57,372 nt of DNA, from NCBI GenBank assembly GCA_020627625.1, contig JAHDGL010000003.1:1-57372 (forward strand). The letters are read 5' to 3'. The notes under the pieces are model-generated. The model worked only from the letters and a program-made list of their open reading frames with translations. It searched no databases and was not told the DNA's origin. Shown here piece by piece: positions 10,074-18,872 of the stretch (positions are counted from its first letter, which is position 1; each line of letters begins with the position of its first letter). The position numbers and the translations under genes were made by a program. Origin of the DNA: Alphaproteobacteria bacterium (lineage in GTDB: Bacteria > Pseudomonadota > Alphaproteobacteria > Rickettsiales > Rickettsiaceae).

Positions 10074-10871
10074 TTAAAATAAACTATCGATATTCAAACA
10101 ACATTGCGGATTTTTTATCTCTAGTAAATCTTTCGGAAGTTTTTGTTTTAATTTATATAAATGAGTTTCAATAGTCATTGTTTCGCTATTTTGATGATAA
10201 TTCCAAATTTTATCTTTCAAAGTTTGTTTGCTAGATGCGAAATTCTTTCTAGTTAACAACTCAGAAAAAATAGAATTTTCTTTATCAGTAAGCAATATTT
10301 CGGTATCAGATGAATTTATTTTTGCTAAATTTTGATTATAAATCCAATTTTTATTAATACAGCAAAATAAATTCTTGTCTTGTACAATATAAGAAATCAG
10401 CCACAAAAATTGTTGTAATTTAATTGGCTTATGTAACGAAATTTCATTATTAATTATGGAAAATTTAGATAAATTGATTATGGAATTGATGCGATAGAAT
10501 GGTAGAATATTTTTATTAATTTTTTTGTCAATTATCAGCAAATCTATTTTAGCAAGATTATCAGTAATTGTATTATCTACATCATCAACAGGTTGCAAGC
10601 TATTTAAATTAATTATTTCTATTATGGAGCAGTTAGTATCATTATTCTGGCTGCTAGTACCATTATTTTCTATTTGCGATGTATACGATATATTATTATA
10701 TTTTTTACTAATAATATCATTCTTTGCCGATATTTGTTTATTAATATCAACACTAATATCGCTTGCTTTAGTTAGGTAATTAATATTGTCATTCAAAACA
10801 TCAAAAATAATGTAATCATCACTAACAATTACAATATACTTCTTATTCTCAGTCAACTCATAAGATTTCAT
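10074..10871 (-). CDS. Orphan OmpR-like winged-helix protein with degenerate receiver-like N-terminus
   Basis: C-terminal [49 protein letters not shown] resembles Trans_reg_C; N-terminus [16 protein letters not shown] resembles a receiver start. Confidence 0.6.
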   Translation of the reverse strand: MKSYELTENKKYIVIVSDDYIIFDVLNDNINYLTKASDISVDINKQISAKNDIISKKYNNISYTSQIENNGTSSQNNDTNCSIIEIINLNSLQPVDDVDNTITDNLAKIDLLIIDKKINKNILPFYRINSIINLSKFSIINNEISLHKPIKLQQFLWLISYIVQDKNLFCCINKNWIYNQNLAKINSSDTEILLTDKENSIFSELLTRKNFASSKQTLKDKIWNYHQNSETMTIETHLYKLKQKLPKDLLEIKNPQCCLNIDSLF

Positions 10872-11656
10872 TTACTAAGGCTTACGCTTTTTGCAGTTTG
10901 TCCCTTTTCTACCCAGAACCCTTCAGAAGGTGATAAATCAGACGATACTGCCCCCCTATCATCAAACACAAAACATTCACCTTGCCATGCACCAGATTTA
11001 TTTTTTGTCTCCTCTAAATATTGCAAAATCCCACCATTTAAGTGATACACGTCTTTTATTCCCAGATTTTTCAATAAGGCGGTTGATTTTTCACATCTAA
11101 TTCCCCCTGTGCAAAACATTGCAACCTTTTTATCCTCAAAAAGTTTCATATTTTTCTTGGTCCATTCTGGAAACTTACTAAATGTCTCAGTTTTAGGATT
11201 TACAGCACCTTTAAAACTACCGATCTTTACTTCATAATCATTACGAGTATCAATAGTAATTACATCATCGCGTTTTATAAACTCATCCCAATCTTTGCTT
11301 TCAATATATTTACCTTTTAAATTTTCTACATCTAGCTTGCCAAATTTTAAAGCTACGATCTCTTTTTTTAATTTTACTTTTATTTTAGAAAATGGCTGCT
11401 GATCGCAATAATTTACTTTGATACTAATATCTTTTGCACCAGTAAGTTTTTTTATTTCATTTATTACAAAATATAAATTTTCTTCTTCCCCAGAAATAGA
11501 TCCATTAAAACCTTCATTGGCTAAAAGGACAGTGCCACAAACATATTTTCTTTTTGCTGCTAACAAAATTTGTGGTTGTAATATTCCTGTATTCTCAATA
11601 TTTGTAAAGCTATAAAAACTTAATATAGCAATTTGTTTCTTTGTTGTATTTGTCAT
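10868..11656 (-). CDS. trhO: Rhodanese-domain tRNA uridine(34) hydroxylase (YceA/TrhO family); start set at internal Met MTNTTKK
   Basis: [40 protein letters not shown]. Confidence 0.88.
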   Translation of the reverse strand: MTNTTKKQIAILSFYSFTNIENTGILQPQILLAAKRKYVCGTVLLANEGFNGSISGEEENLYFVINEIKKLTGAKDISIKVNYCDQQPFSKIKVKLKKEIVALKFGKLDVENLKGKYIESKDWDEFIKRDDVITIDTRNDYEVKIGSFKGAVNPKTETFSKFPEWTKKNMKLFEDKKVAMFCTGGIRCEKSTALLKNLGIKDVYHLNGGILQYLEETKNKSGAWQGECFVFDDRGAVSSDLSPSEGFWVEKGQTAKSVSLSK

Positions 11657-11753
11657 ATTTATTTTATTATATTTTTCATCTAGTGAGTGAATTAGAAAAT
11701 ACATTCACTGCAATTTTATCCATAGCTTGGAGTTTTCACTATATCACTAGATA

Positions 11754-13283
11754 TTATTCTATCTTTAATGCCACAAACATTGTTACATTACCCCTCTTGA
11801 TTAAAGCTACAGCTTTTTGTTTTTGTTCAATTTTTATTTTTTCATATAAATCGTTAAACTCTTGAATATTTGTAATTGGTTGCTTGTTGAGCTGCATCAC
11901 TAGATCGCCAACTTTGAGGTCAGAGTTAATTATTTGCGATGTTAATTTGGTAACCACAATTCCTGTACTTTTATCGTCTAACCCAAATTTCACCCTTACA
12001 GAAGAAGAAAGATTGGCAAATATAATGCCTGATTTTTGCAATATTACTTCATTATCATCTGCTATTTCTTTTTGCTTAGATTTGAACTCTGCAATTTCTA
12101 TAACCAAATTAATTAATTTATTATTTCTAGTCACTCCAAGCTTTACTCTTTCACCAATATAAGTTTCAGCAACAAATAATTGTAGTTTTCTAGAATTTAA
12201 TACTTTCTGACCATTAAACTCTATAATTAAATCTCCACGTTTTAGACCCGCCCTTTCACCGGTTCCTCCAGGTTGAACATTAACAACTAAAACTCCGTAA
12301 TCCTTATCCAAAGATAAAGCTTCCGACAATTCTGTTGTTATGTCTTGTATTGCTATATCTAAACGACCACGAGTTATCTGTCCTTTTTCTTTTAGTTGCT
12401 TCATAATATCTTGAACAGTGTTAGATGGAATAGCAAATCCAATTCCAATATTTACACCAGTCCCTACATCTGAAATAGCAGTATTTAATCCTATTACCTC
12501 TCCTTTAATATCAAATAATGGACCGCCAGAGCTTCCAGTATTAATGGCAGCATCTGTCTGAATAAAATCATCTACTAATTCATCCATAGTTTCACCCAAA
12601 TCTCTACCTTTTGAAGAAATAATACCAGTAGTTACAGTACCACCAAAACCTAATGGGTTACCAATAGCAATAACAACATCACCGACTCTGGTTTTTTTAG
12701 AGTTTGCAAATTTAACAGCAGGTAGTTTTTGTTTAGCGTCGATTTTTAATAAGGCAAGATCTGTTTTAGCATCAGAACCAATGATTTTTGCTGGAAACCC
12801 AACACCGCTTGATAATTTTACGTAAATTTCATCTGAGTTAGAAACTACATGATCATTAGTTATGATATACCCTTCTGGATCAACAATAAATCCAGAACCA
12901 AGTACCATTGCCTTTGGATTAACATATGAATTCTCAAAAGAAAATGGCGTGGGTGGTTCAAACTTGTCAAGAAAATCATTAAATTGTTCAACGGGAATTA
13001 TTGCTGGTAAATTACTCCCCCTATCATTAATTTTGTTACCATACTTTATTGTATATATATTCACTACACTAGGTATTAATGGTTCAACAATATCGGCAAA
13101 ACTTGATAAATGAACAAAATTTGTTTTCTCCTTAGAATTTAAACGTTCTAAAGTAGGTTTTTTTAAAGGTTGGATATAATCTTTTGAGGCTTGAGCGTAA
13201 TTAACCCCTATAATCAAAAAAAAACTTATCAAAATATTATTTAATTTTTGTAGATACCTTTTTTGCATAAAATTACTACCCAA
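11754..13283 (-). CDS. degP: Periplasmic serine endoprotease, HtrA/DegP family with PDZ domains
   Basis: TNDHVV, DLALLKI, GSSGGPLFD catalytic triad motifs, two PDZ-like regions. Confidence 0.95.
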   Translation of the reverse strand: MGSNFMQKRYLQKLNNILISFFLIIGVNYAQASKDYIQPLKKPTLERLNSKEKTNFVHLSSFADIVEPLIPSVVNIYTIKYGNKINDRGSNLPAIIPVEQFNDFLDKFEPPTPFSFENSYVNPKAMVLGSGFIVDPEGYIITNDHVVSNSDEIYVKLSSGVGFPAKIIGSDAKTDLALLKIDAKQKLPAVKFANSKKTRVGDVVIAIGNPLGFGGTVTTGIISSKGRDLGETMDELVDDFIQTDAAINTGSSGGPLFDIKGEVIGLNTAISDVGTGVNIGIGFAIPSNTVQDIMKQLKEKGQITRGRLDIAIQDITTELSEALSLDKDYGVLVVNVQPGGTGERAGLKRGDLIIEFNGQKVLNSRKLQLFVAETYIGERVKLGVTRNNKLINLVIEIAEFKSKQKEIADDNEVILQKSGIIFANLSSSVRVKFGLDDKSTGIVVTKLTSQIINSDLKVGDLVMQLNKQPITNIQEFNDLYEKIKIEQKQKAVALIKRGNVTMFVALKIE

Positions 13284-13353
13284 TATTTTGTTACTTTAAG
13301 CGAATAAAATTAAAGTTTATTCGCTTGTTAATTGTTACCCACTGCCTATTGCT

Positions 13354-14211
13354 TTATTGCCCAATTTGTAAATATTTAAAAAATTTAGATTTTGGTGATA
13401 AAATAAATTGCGTATTTTCTTTATTTAAAGAATTTCTGTATGCTGTTAATGATCTATAAAATTTATAAAATTCTGGATCTTTAGAATATGCAGCATTGTA
13501 AATTCTTGCTGCTTCATTATCGCCCAAACCTTTTATCTTCTGAGAATTCATATAAGCATCTGATAATATAACTTTACTGTTTTTATCAGCACGCGCCCTT
13601 ATTCTTGCAGCTTCTTCTTCTCCCTCAGCTCTAATCTGCTTAGCTTCTTTATAACGTTCAGTTTGCATTCTAGAATAGATTGCTTCACTATTTTCTTTAG
13701 GAAGGTCAGCTTTTAAAATACGAACATCTATTAACTCGATACCAAAAGCCTTTGTCTCTACTAGAACAAGATCACGAATCTGATACATTAAATTTGCACG
13801 CTTCTCAGTTAATAATGTATTTAAAGGATATTTACCAATTACAGTACGCATCGCAGACTCTAAAATTTTATTTAAACGCAAATTTGCTCCAGCATAATTA
13901 TGAACTGTTTTGATAAATTTTACAGGGCTTGTGATTTTATATTTTGCAAATGCGTCGACTATCACTCGCTTTTCATCAGAAGCGGTAAGCTCTTTTTCTT
14001 CAGCACTTACATTCAAAATACGTTTATCAAGAAACTGTACATTCTGTACCAACGGAATTTTAATATTCAGCCCAGGTTCTTCTATTATCCGTACAGCTTC
14101 ACCAAATTGAAATACAACAGCTGTTTGTCTCTGGTCAACGGTAAATAAAGAGCCTGTAACTATTATAAAAATAGTAAAAATAGTTGCAATTGTAAGATAA
14201 GATTTATTCAT
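13354..14211 (-). CDS. hflC: Protease modulator HflC
   Basis: Band 7/SPFH protein; gene order hflK-hflC-degP. Confidence 0.93.
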   Translation of the reverse strand: MNKSYLTIATIFTIFIIVTGSLFTVDQRQTAVVFQFGEAVRIIEEPGLNIKIPLVQNVQFLDKRILNVSAEEKELTASDEKRVIVDAFAKYKITSPVKFIKTVHNYAGANLRLNKILESAMRTVIGKYPLNTLLTEKRANLMYQIRDLVLVETKAFGIELIDVRILKADLPKENSEAIYSRMQTERYKEAKQIRAEGEEEAARIRARADKNSKVILSDAYMNSQKIKGLGDNEAARIYNAAYSKDPEFYKFYRSLTAYRNSLNKENTQFILSPKSKFFKYLQIGQ

Positions 14212-14375
14212 ATATCTAAATGTGTTTTTTGTTAAATATGTTTATGTGTTTTTTGTTAAATAATGTTTTATTTATTAAGTAACCAGCACTATGGATTAAG
14301 TATGCTTTTTCTTATATAAGCTATATTTACTATATAAGCTATTCATATGGCCTCGTTTTTGTTTCTATTCCTTCT

Positions 14376-15431
14376 TTATTTATTAAATAGATTTTTCTTA
14401 TTAACTGCCATATGAGGCAACATATTATCACCGCCCATAATAATTTTATCAGAATCTTGTAATATTGATTCAACAGTCTCTATATATAAACGACTTTTAG
14501 TAACATCCTTACTTATTGTATATTGCTTATATAATGAATTAAATCTATCTGAATTACCTTTTGCTTTAGCAATAACCTCAGCTTTATAACCTTCTGCTTC
14601 TTGGATCATTTTAGCCGATTGGCCACGAGCTTTAGGAAGAATATCATTCTGATAAGCTTCTGATTCATTAATTACTTTTTCTTTGTCAGCTTTTGCGGTC
14701 TGAACATCACGATATGCAGCTATTACCTCTTCTGGTGGTTCTGCTCGAAGTAATTTTACCTGTTCAATGGTTACTCCCGCTTCGTATTGGTCAAGAGTTT
14801 GTTGAATCAGATTTTCAATTTTATCCGCAATAGCTTGCTTCTGATTCGAAAGAACTGAAGTAATTGGAGTGTTACCTATTACTTCACGAATAGCACTCTC
14901 TGCTGCAGCTTTTACAGTTTCTTGTTGATTTGCCAGATTGAAAATATATTTTGATAAATCATTAATATGCCACATAGCGTCAACATTTAGCTCGATGATG
15001 TTTTCATCACCCGTTAACATAATGCTTTCACTTTTTATATCACGCGCCGATACCGCACCGCTTGCTCTAGACCTCCCTGTTGAACGATAACCGATTTCAA
15101 CACGTCTAGACATATCTACTTTTTCGATAATTCTTGTTTCAAATGGGATTGGAAAATGGTAATTCAAACCTGGCCTAGCAGTTCGATGATATTTACCAAA
15201 ACGAATAATTGCTGCTTGCTCACCTTCTTCAACCTTATAAATCCCAGAACTAAGCCATAATAATACTAATCCAATCAGCACTAATATTACCATTTTAAAA
15301 TTTAAGTTAAAATTAAACTCGTTAAAATTAAACTGTGATTTATTTCTTTTTTTAGTAAAAATATTATCTTCTTGGTCGGAATCATCCCAAGGAGATTTGC
15401 TAAATATTTGACCGTATATTTTGTTTATCAT
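14376..15431 (-). CDS. hflK: FtsH protease activity modulator HflK
   Basis: SPFH protein with single TM, YKVEEGEQAAIIRFGKYHRTARPGLNYHFP. Confidence 0.94.
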   Translation of the reverse strand: MINKIYGQIFSKSPWDDSDQEDNIFTKKRNKSQFNFNEFNFNLNFKMVILVLIGLVLLWLSSGIYKVEEGEQAAIIRFGKYHRTARPGLNYHFPIPFETRIIEKVDMSRRVEIGYRSTGRSRASGAVSARDIKSESIMLTGDENIIELNVDAMWHINDLSKYIFNLANQQETVKAAAESAIREVIGNTPITSVLSNQKQAIADKIENLIQQTLDQYEAGVTIEQVKLLRAEPPEEVIAAYRDVQTAKADKEKVINESEAYQNDILPKARGQSAKMIQEAEGYKAEVIAKAKGNSDRFNSLYKQYTISKDVTKSRLYIETVESILQDSDKIIMGGDNMLPHMAVNKKNLFNK

Positions 15432-15512
15432 TATTTAAGAACCATAAAATTTGGATTTTGTAAAAACAACTAATTATGTATAATATAGTAACTATTATAA
15501 TATATTGCAAGT

Positions 15513-16577
15513 ATGACAAAATTTAATAAGCAACAAATCCAAAATCAGATTCAAAATATTATCTCGAATATCAATTTTGCTGATAATTCTACAGTACAGA
15601 ATCGATCATCAGAGATTATTATAAAAAATAACAATCTTACATTTTCTTTAGATATTACTGGAATCGAGTTGCCAATTGCTGAAGAAGTTAAAAACAATAC
15701 AATTAAGCAATTACAGAATATTAATGATATAAACAAAATTAATATAATTCTTACCAGTCATAGAAGTCATGATAATCATACAAATGACAGTGATACAAAT
15801 AATAACTCTGATTCAAATTCACAAACAAAGCATAATCCAAACCCAGAGAAGGCAAAAATACATATTGAAGGTGTAAAAAAAATTATCCTTATCGCGGCAG
15901 GCAAGGGAGGTGTAGGGAAATCTACAATATCAGCATTGCTTGCTCATAAATTAAAGTCTGAAGGAAAAAGAATTGGAATAATTGATGCAGATATTTATGG
16001 TCCATCTATCCCCCATATGTTTAATTTAAATGGCAGACCCAAGATTGAAAATAATCGTATGATCCCTTTGCAAAATTACGGTATATTTGTTAATTCTATA
16101 GGTTTTATAACTGACCCATCCTCTTCGATAAGCTGGAGGGGGCCGATGACTAGTAAAGCAATATATCAGTTATTATCACTAACTAGCTGGGGTAATTTAG
16201 ATTATTTAATAATAGACACCCCCCCTGGAACAGGAGACATACATTTAAGCATATTGCAAAATTATATTATTGATCATGTGTTAATGGTCACTACCCCTCA
16301 AAAAATATCTGAATTAGATGTTGCAAGAGCTATTAATTTGTATAATAAATTTGATATACCAATTATTGGAATAATAGAAAATATGAGCTATTATATTGAT
16401 CTGCAAACAAAACAAAATATTTCATTGTTTTCCGGAAATAGCGGGCAACATATTGCTGAAAAATACAGAATACCACTATTGACAAAATTACCTCTAAAAC
16501 CGGAATTATCTGCTGATTGCGATTCTGGACGTAATTTAAATAAATATATCAAGCTGTTAAACCCCGTTATCTTATAA
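15513..16577 (+). CDS. mrp: Mrp/NBP35 family Fe-S carrier P-loop ATPase
   Basis: GKGGVGKSTISALLA, YGPSIPHMF, DTPPGTGD. Confidence 0.94.
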   Translation: MTKFNKQQIQNQIQNIISNINFADNSTVQNRSSEIIIKNNNLTFSLDITGIELPIAEEVKNNTIKQLQNINDINKINIILTSHRSHDNHTNDSDTNNNSDSNSQTKHNPNPEKAKIHIEGVKKIILIAAGKGGVGKSTISALLAHKLKSEGKRIGIIDADIYGPSIPHMFNLNGRPKIENNRMIPLQNYGIFVNSIGFITDPSSSISWRGPMTSKAIYQLLSLTSWGNLDYLIIDTPPGTGDIHLSILQNYIIDHVLMVTTPQKISELDVARAINLYNKFDIPIIGIIENMSYYIDLQTKQNISLFSGNSGQHIAEKYRIPLLTKLPLKPELSADCDSGRNLNKYIKLLNPVIL

Positions 16578-16660
16578 CAATTCCCATTTTAAATTATGTA
16601 GTAAACTTTACTTGAATTAGCATATAAATAAAAATATGTTCAAAGATTGAAGCTTTTTAC

Positions 16661-17410
16661 CTATAATTTATTCGCGTTATAAGATTCATTGAATACACAA
16701 ACTATTTTTTTGCTAGCGCGCAAGGTTAATTTATGAAACACCTGTTCTATAACTATCATATTGCTATTATTGGGATCAAGGCGAAAATTAACCATGGATT
16801 CGCGCAAATCTTCATCTACAGCAAAAATAGCAGGTATTTCGTTGTTTTTATCACGAAATTGCAAATAAGTAAATTCTCCATCGTCAAAAATTTTGATAGG
16901 AGCCATTTCTTCGTTACCACTAATAAAGTAATTAAAGTTAAGTTTCTCTGGATGACTTAGATCCGGTCCAGAGGAAATGTTACTAGATGCTAAAGTCCTG
17001 ATTTGATCCTGTTCGTCTGGGTATAAAAACTTTACATTAAAAACCATCCTTGGATCTCTGATATCTAAAGTTTCTTCGGCATATAATTCAAAAAAATAGG
17101 TGCGTTTATTAGTGATAAGCGTCATGTTAGTAGTTGCATCCTGTTCCATGGGCTTAATAAAAATACGATTACCCGCAGGTACAACTTGCCAAGAGGTGGT
17201 ATCTCCCATAGAAATACTAACAACCTCTTCTGACTGAGAAAGTTCAATACTTGCTTGATACCCATAATAACCAGTAAACTTAAAAACATCGTTAGGATTA
17301 TAAACTATAACACGAATCCGACTATCAATTGGTGTTGGCCTTGATTCACGTACTGCCATTACGGATTTCGAAATACATAATAAAATAATAAAAGCTAAGG
17401 TCCTGTTCAT
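16661..17410 (-). CDS. virB9: Type IV secretion protein VirB9 family (rvh-like)
   Basis: Signal peptide, RIRVIVYNPNDVFKFTGYYGYQASIELSQSEEVVSISMGD typical of VirB9. Confidence 0.9.
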   Translation of the reverse strand: MNRTLAFIILLCISKSVMAVRESRPTPIDSRIRVIVYNPNDVFKFTGYYGYQASIELSQSEEVVSISMGDTTSWQVVPAGNRIFIKPMEQDATTNMTLITNKRTYFFELYAEETLDIRDPRMVFNVKFLYPDEQDQIRTLASSNISSGPDLSHPEKLNFNYFISGNEEMAPIKIFDDGEFTYLQFRDKNNEIPAIFAVDEDLRESMVNFRLDPNNSNMIVIEQVFHKLTLRASKKIVCVFNESYNANKL

Positions 17411-17412
17411 AG

Positions 17413-18114
17413 TTATTTACTTTTTGTATCTTCTAATAGTTTTAACTGATAATTTGTAACTGTGAAGTTAAATCTTGTATCATTAGGCAAATCAGGGTCA
17501 ATTTTATCAATTTCATACTCAATTGTGGCTTGCTGGACCATCTTCTCAAGATTTTTACCTGCAGAGTCATTTATTACGGATTCAAATTTAACAATTGCTG
17601 TAGACATATTTTTATATGAAATAGATATAATTCTTGGAACTCTATGCAAAAATTTTTGATATTTCATTACTGGAGAGGATGGGTTATCGATATTCATAAA
17701 ATTATAAAACCGACGAAAGACAATACGCGTTGAATTGTTTTTTACAAAAATAAACTGTTTTCTTAAATCGTAATAGTTATAGCTTTCGCGTTTAATCACA
17801 TAATTTTTAATCATTATATCTAGAATTGACGCTAAAGGATCATTATCAATTTGATTAGCTTTTATTATTTTCGCTGTTTTATTATCAGAACTATCAGCAT
17901 TTATGGAGTATTGAACTGGAACAACAGAAGGAAATTGATTATTTATATTAATAATCACCCCGATTAATAACACACAAATAATAAACACAAACAAAATCAG
18001 ACACGATCTTTCAGAGAATGGATGTATATATTTATATTTATACCATTCTCTGGAGTCTTTATAATATTTTCCAGATTCAATATATTCCTTTAATGATATA
18101 TTTAATGATTCCAT
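17413..18114 (-). CDS. virB8: Type IV secretion protein VirB8 family (rvh-like)
   Basis: Single N-terminal TM and VirB8-like periplasmic domain; immediately upstream of virB9. Confidence 0.88.
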   Translation of the reverse strand: MESLNISLKEYIESGKYYKDSREWYKYKYIHPFSERSCLILFVFIICVLLIGVIININNQFPSVVPVQYSINADSSDNKTAKIIKANQIDNDPLASILDIMIKNYVIKRESYNYYDLRKQFIFVKNNSTRIVFRRFYNFMNIDNPSSPVMKYQKFLHRVPRIISISYKNMSTAIVKFESVINDSAGKNLEKMVQQATIEYEIDKIDPDLPNDTRFNFTVTNYQLKLLEDTKSK

Positions 18115-18352
18115 TAACTAGCAATAAAAATTTAAATTAAATTTAATTATATCGCGTGATAAATTAGAATTATAGCTAATTTTATTAGCATCAGGCTAAT
18201 CTAGAAATAAAAATTATTTATCTAAGTAAAATTAATGCACAAATACAACAGCCTATAGTTTATTATAATAAAAAGCCATAAGCTCTTGCGCCCTGAAAGA
18301 AAATGTTGATATTATTATAAATATATTATTACTTAATATATCGAGTTTAATT

Positions 18353-18532
18353 ATGAATGGCATATTAAAAAATAGTTTCTTTATCTTGACTTTATTAGGT
18401 GTTTTATCTTGTACACACAATGTGCCTTATGAAGTAAAAAGTCCTTGCGTTTCTGTTGATGGTTCTGATCATACATACGGTATTAATCCTTGTATTCGTA
18501 GACCTGCTAATATAAATTACGCAATTAGTTAA
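18353..18532 (+). CDS. Small lipoprotein, VirB7-like / Rickettsia DUF2706-like (59 aa; not in the ORF track)
   Basis: MNGILKNSFFILTLLGVLSCTHNVPYEVKSPCVSVDGSDHTYGINPCIRRPANINYAIS; lipobox LLGVLSC; SPCV..NPCIRRP motif; divergent from virB8. Confidence 0.8.
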   Translation: MNGILKNSFFILTLLGVLSCTHNVPYEVKSPCVSVDGSDHTYGINPCIRRPANINYAIS

Positions 18533-18544
18533 AATTAGCGGTAA

Positions 18545-18674
18545 TTATATCATTTCTCATTTTGAATTAGAGGTTTGCATTTCAAGGTGATGCTGTGCAG
18601 ATTATATAAATAGGTGAGCACAGACGAATCGGCGCAAAATGTTAATATATAATTTGAAATGGGAAGTGGTGTTA
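18545..18674. repeat. MITE-like element, family B (about 130 bp, imperfect TIRs)
   Basis: catttctcattttgaattagaggtttgcatttcaaggtga..aggtgagcacagacgaatcggcgcaaaatg..taatttgaaatgggaagtggtgtta; further copies at 20907, 41422 and 47287. Confidence 0.8.
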
Positions 18675-18872
18675 GTTTTTGTATGCAAACCTCTTTGTTC
18701 TTAAGTTGATACCTCACCATTTTTAGATTCTATGTGCTGCGTGTCTAATACTCTTTCTCCTCGTTGTTTTTGAGAAAATTATTCTTGATGTACAAATACA
18801 TTTTTTGTATACTAATCTTTTCAATTTGAAGTTGTTCCTAAATTAAATATATTCAATTAAAAAATAACACAT

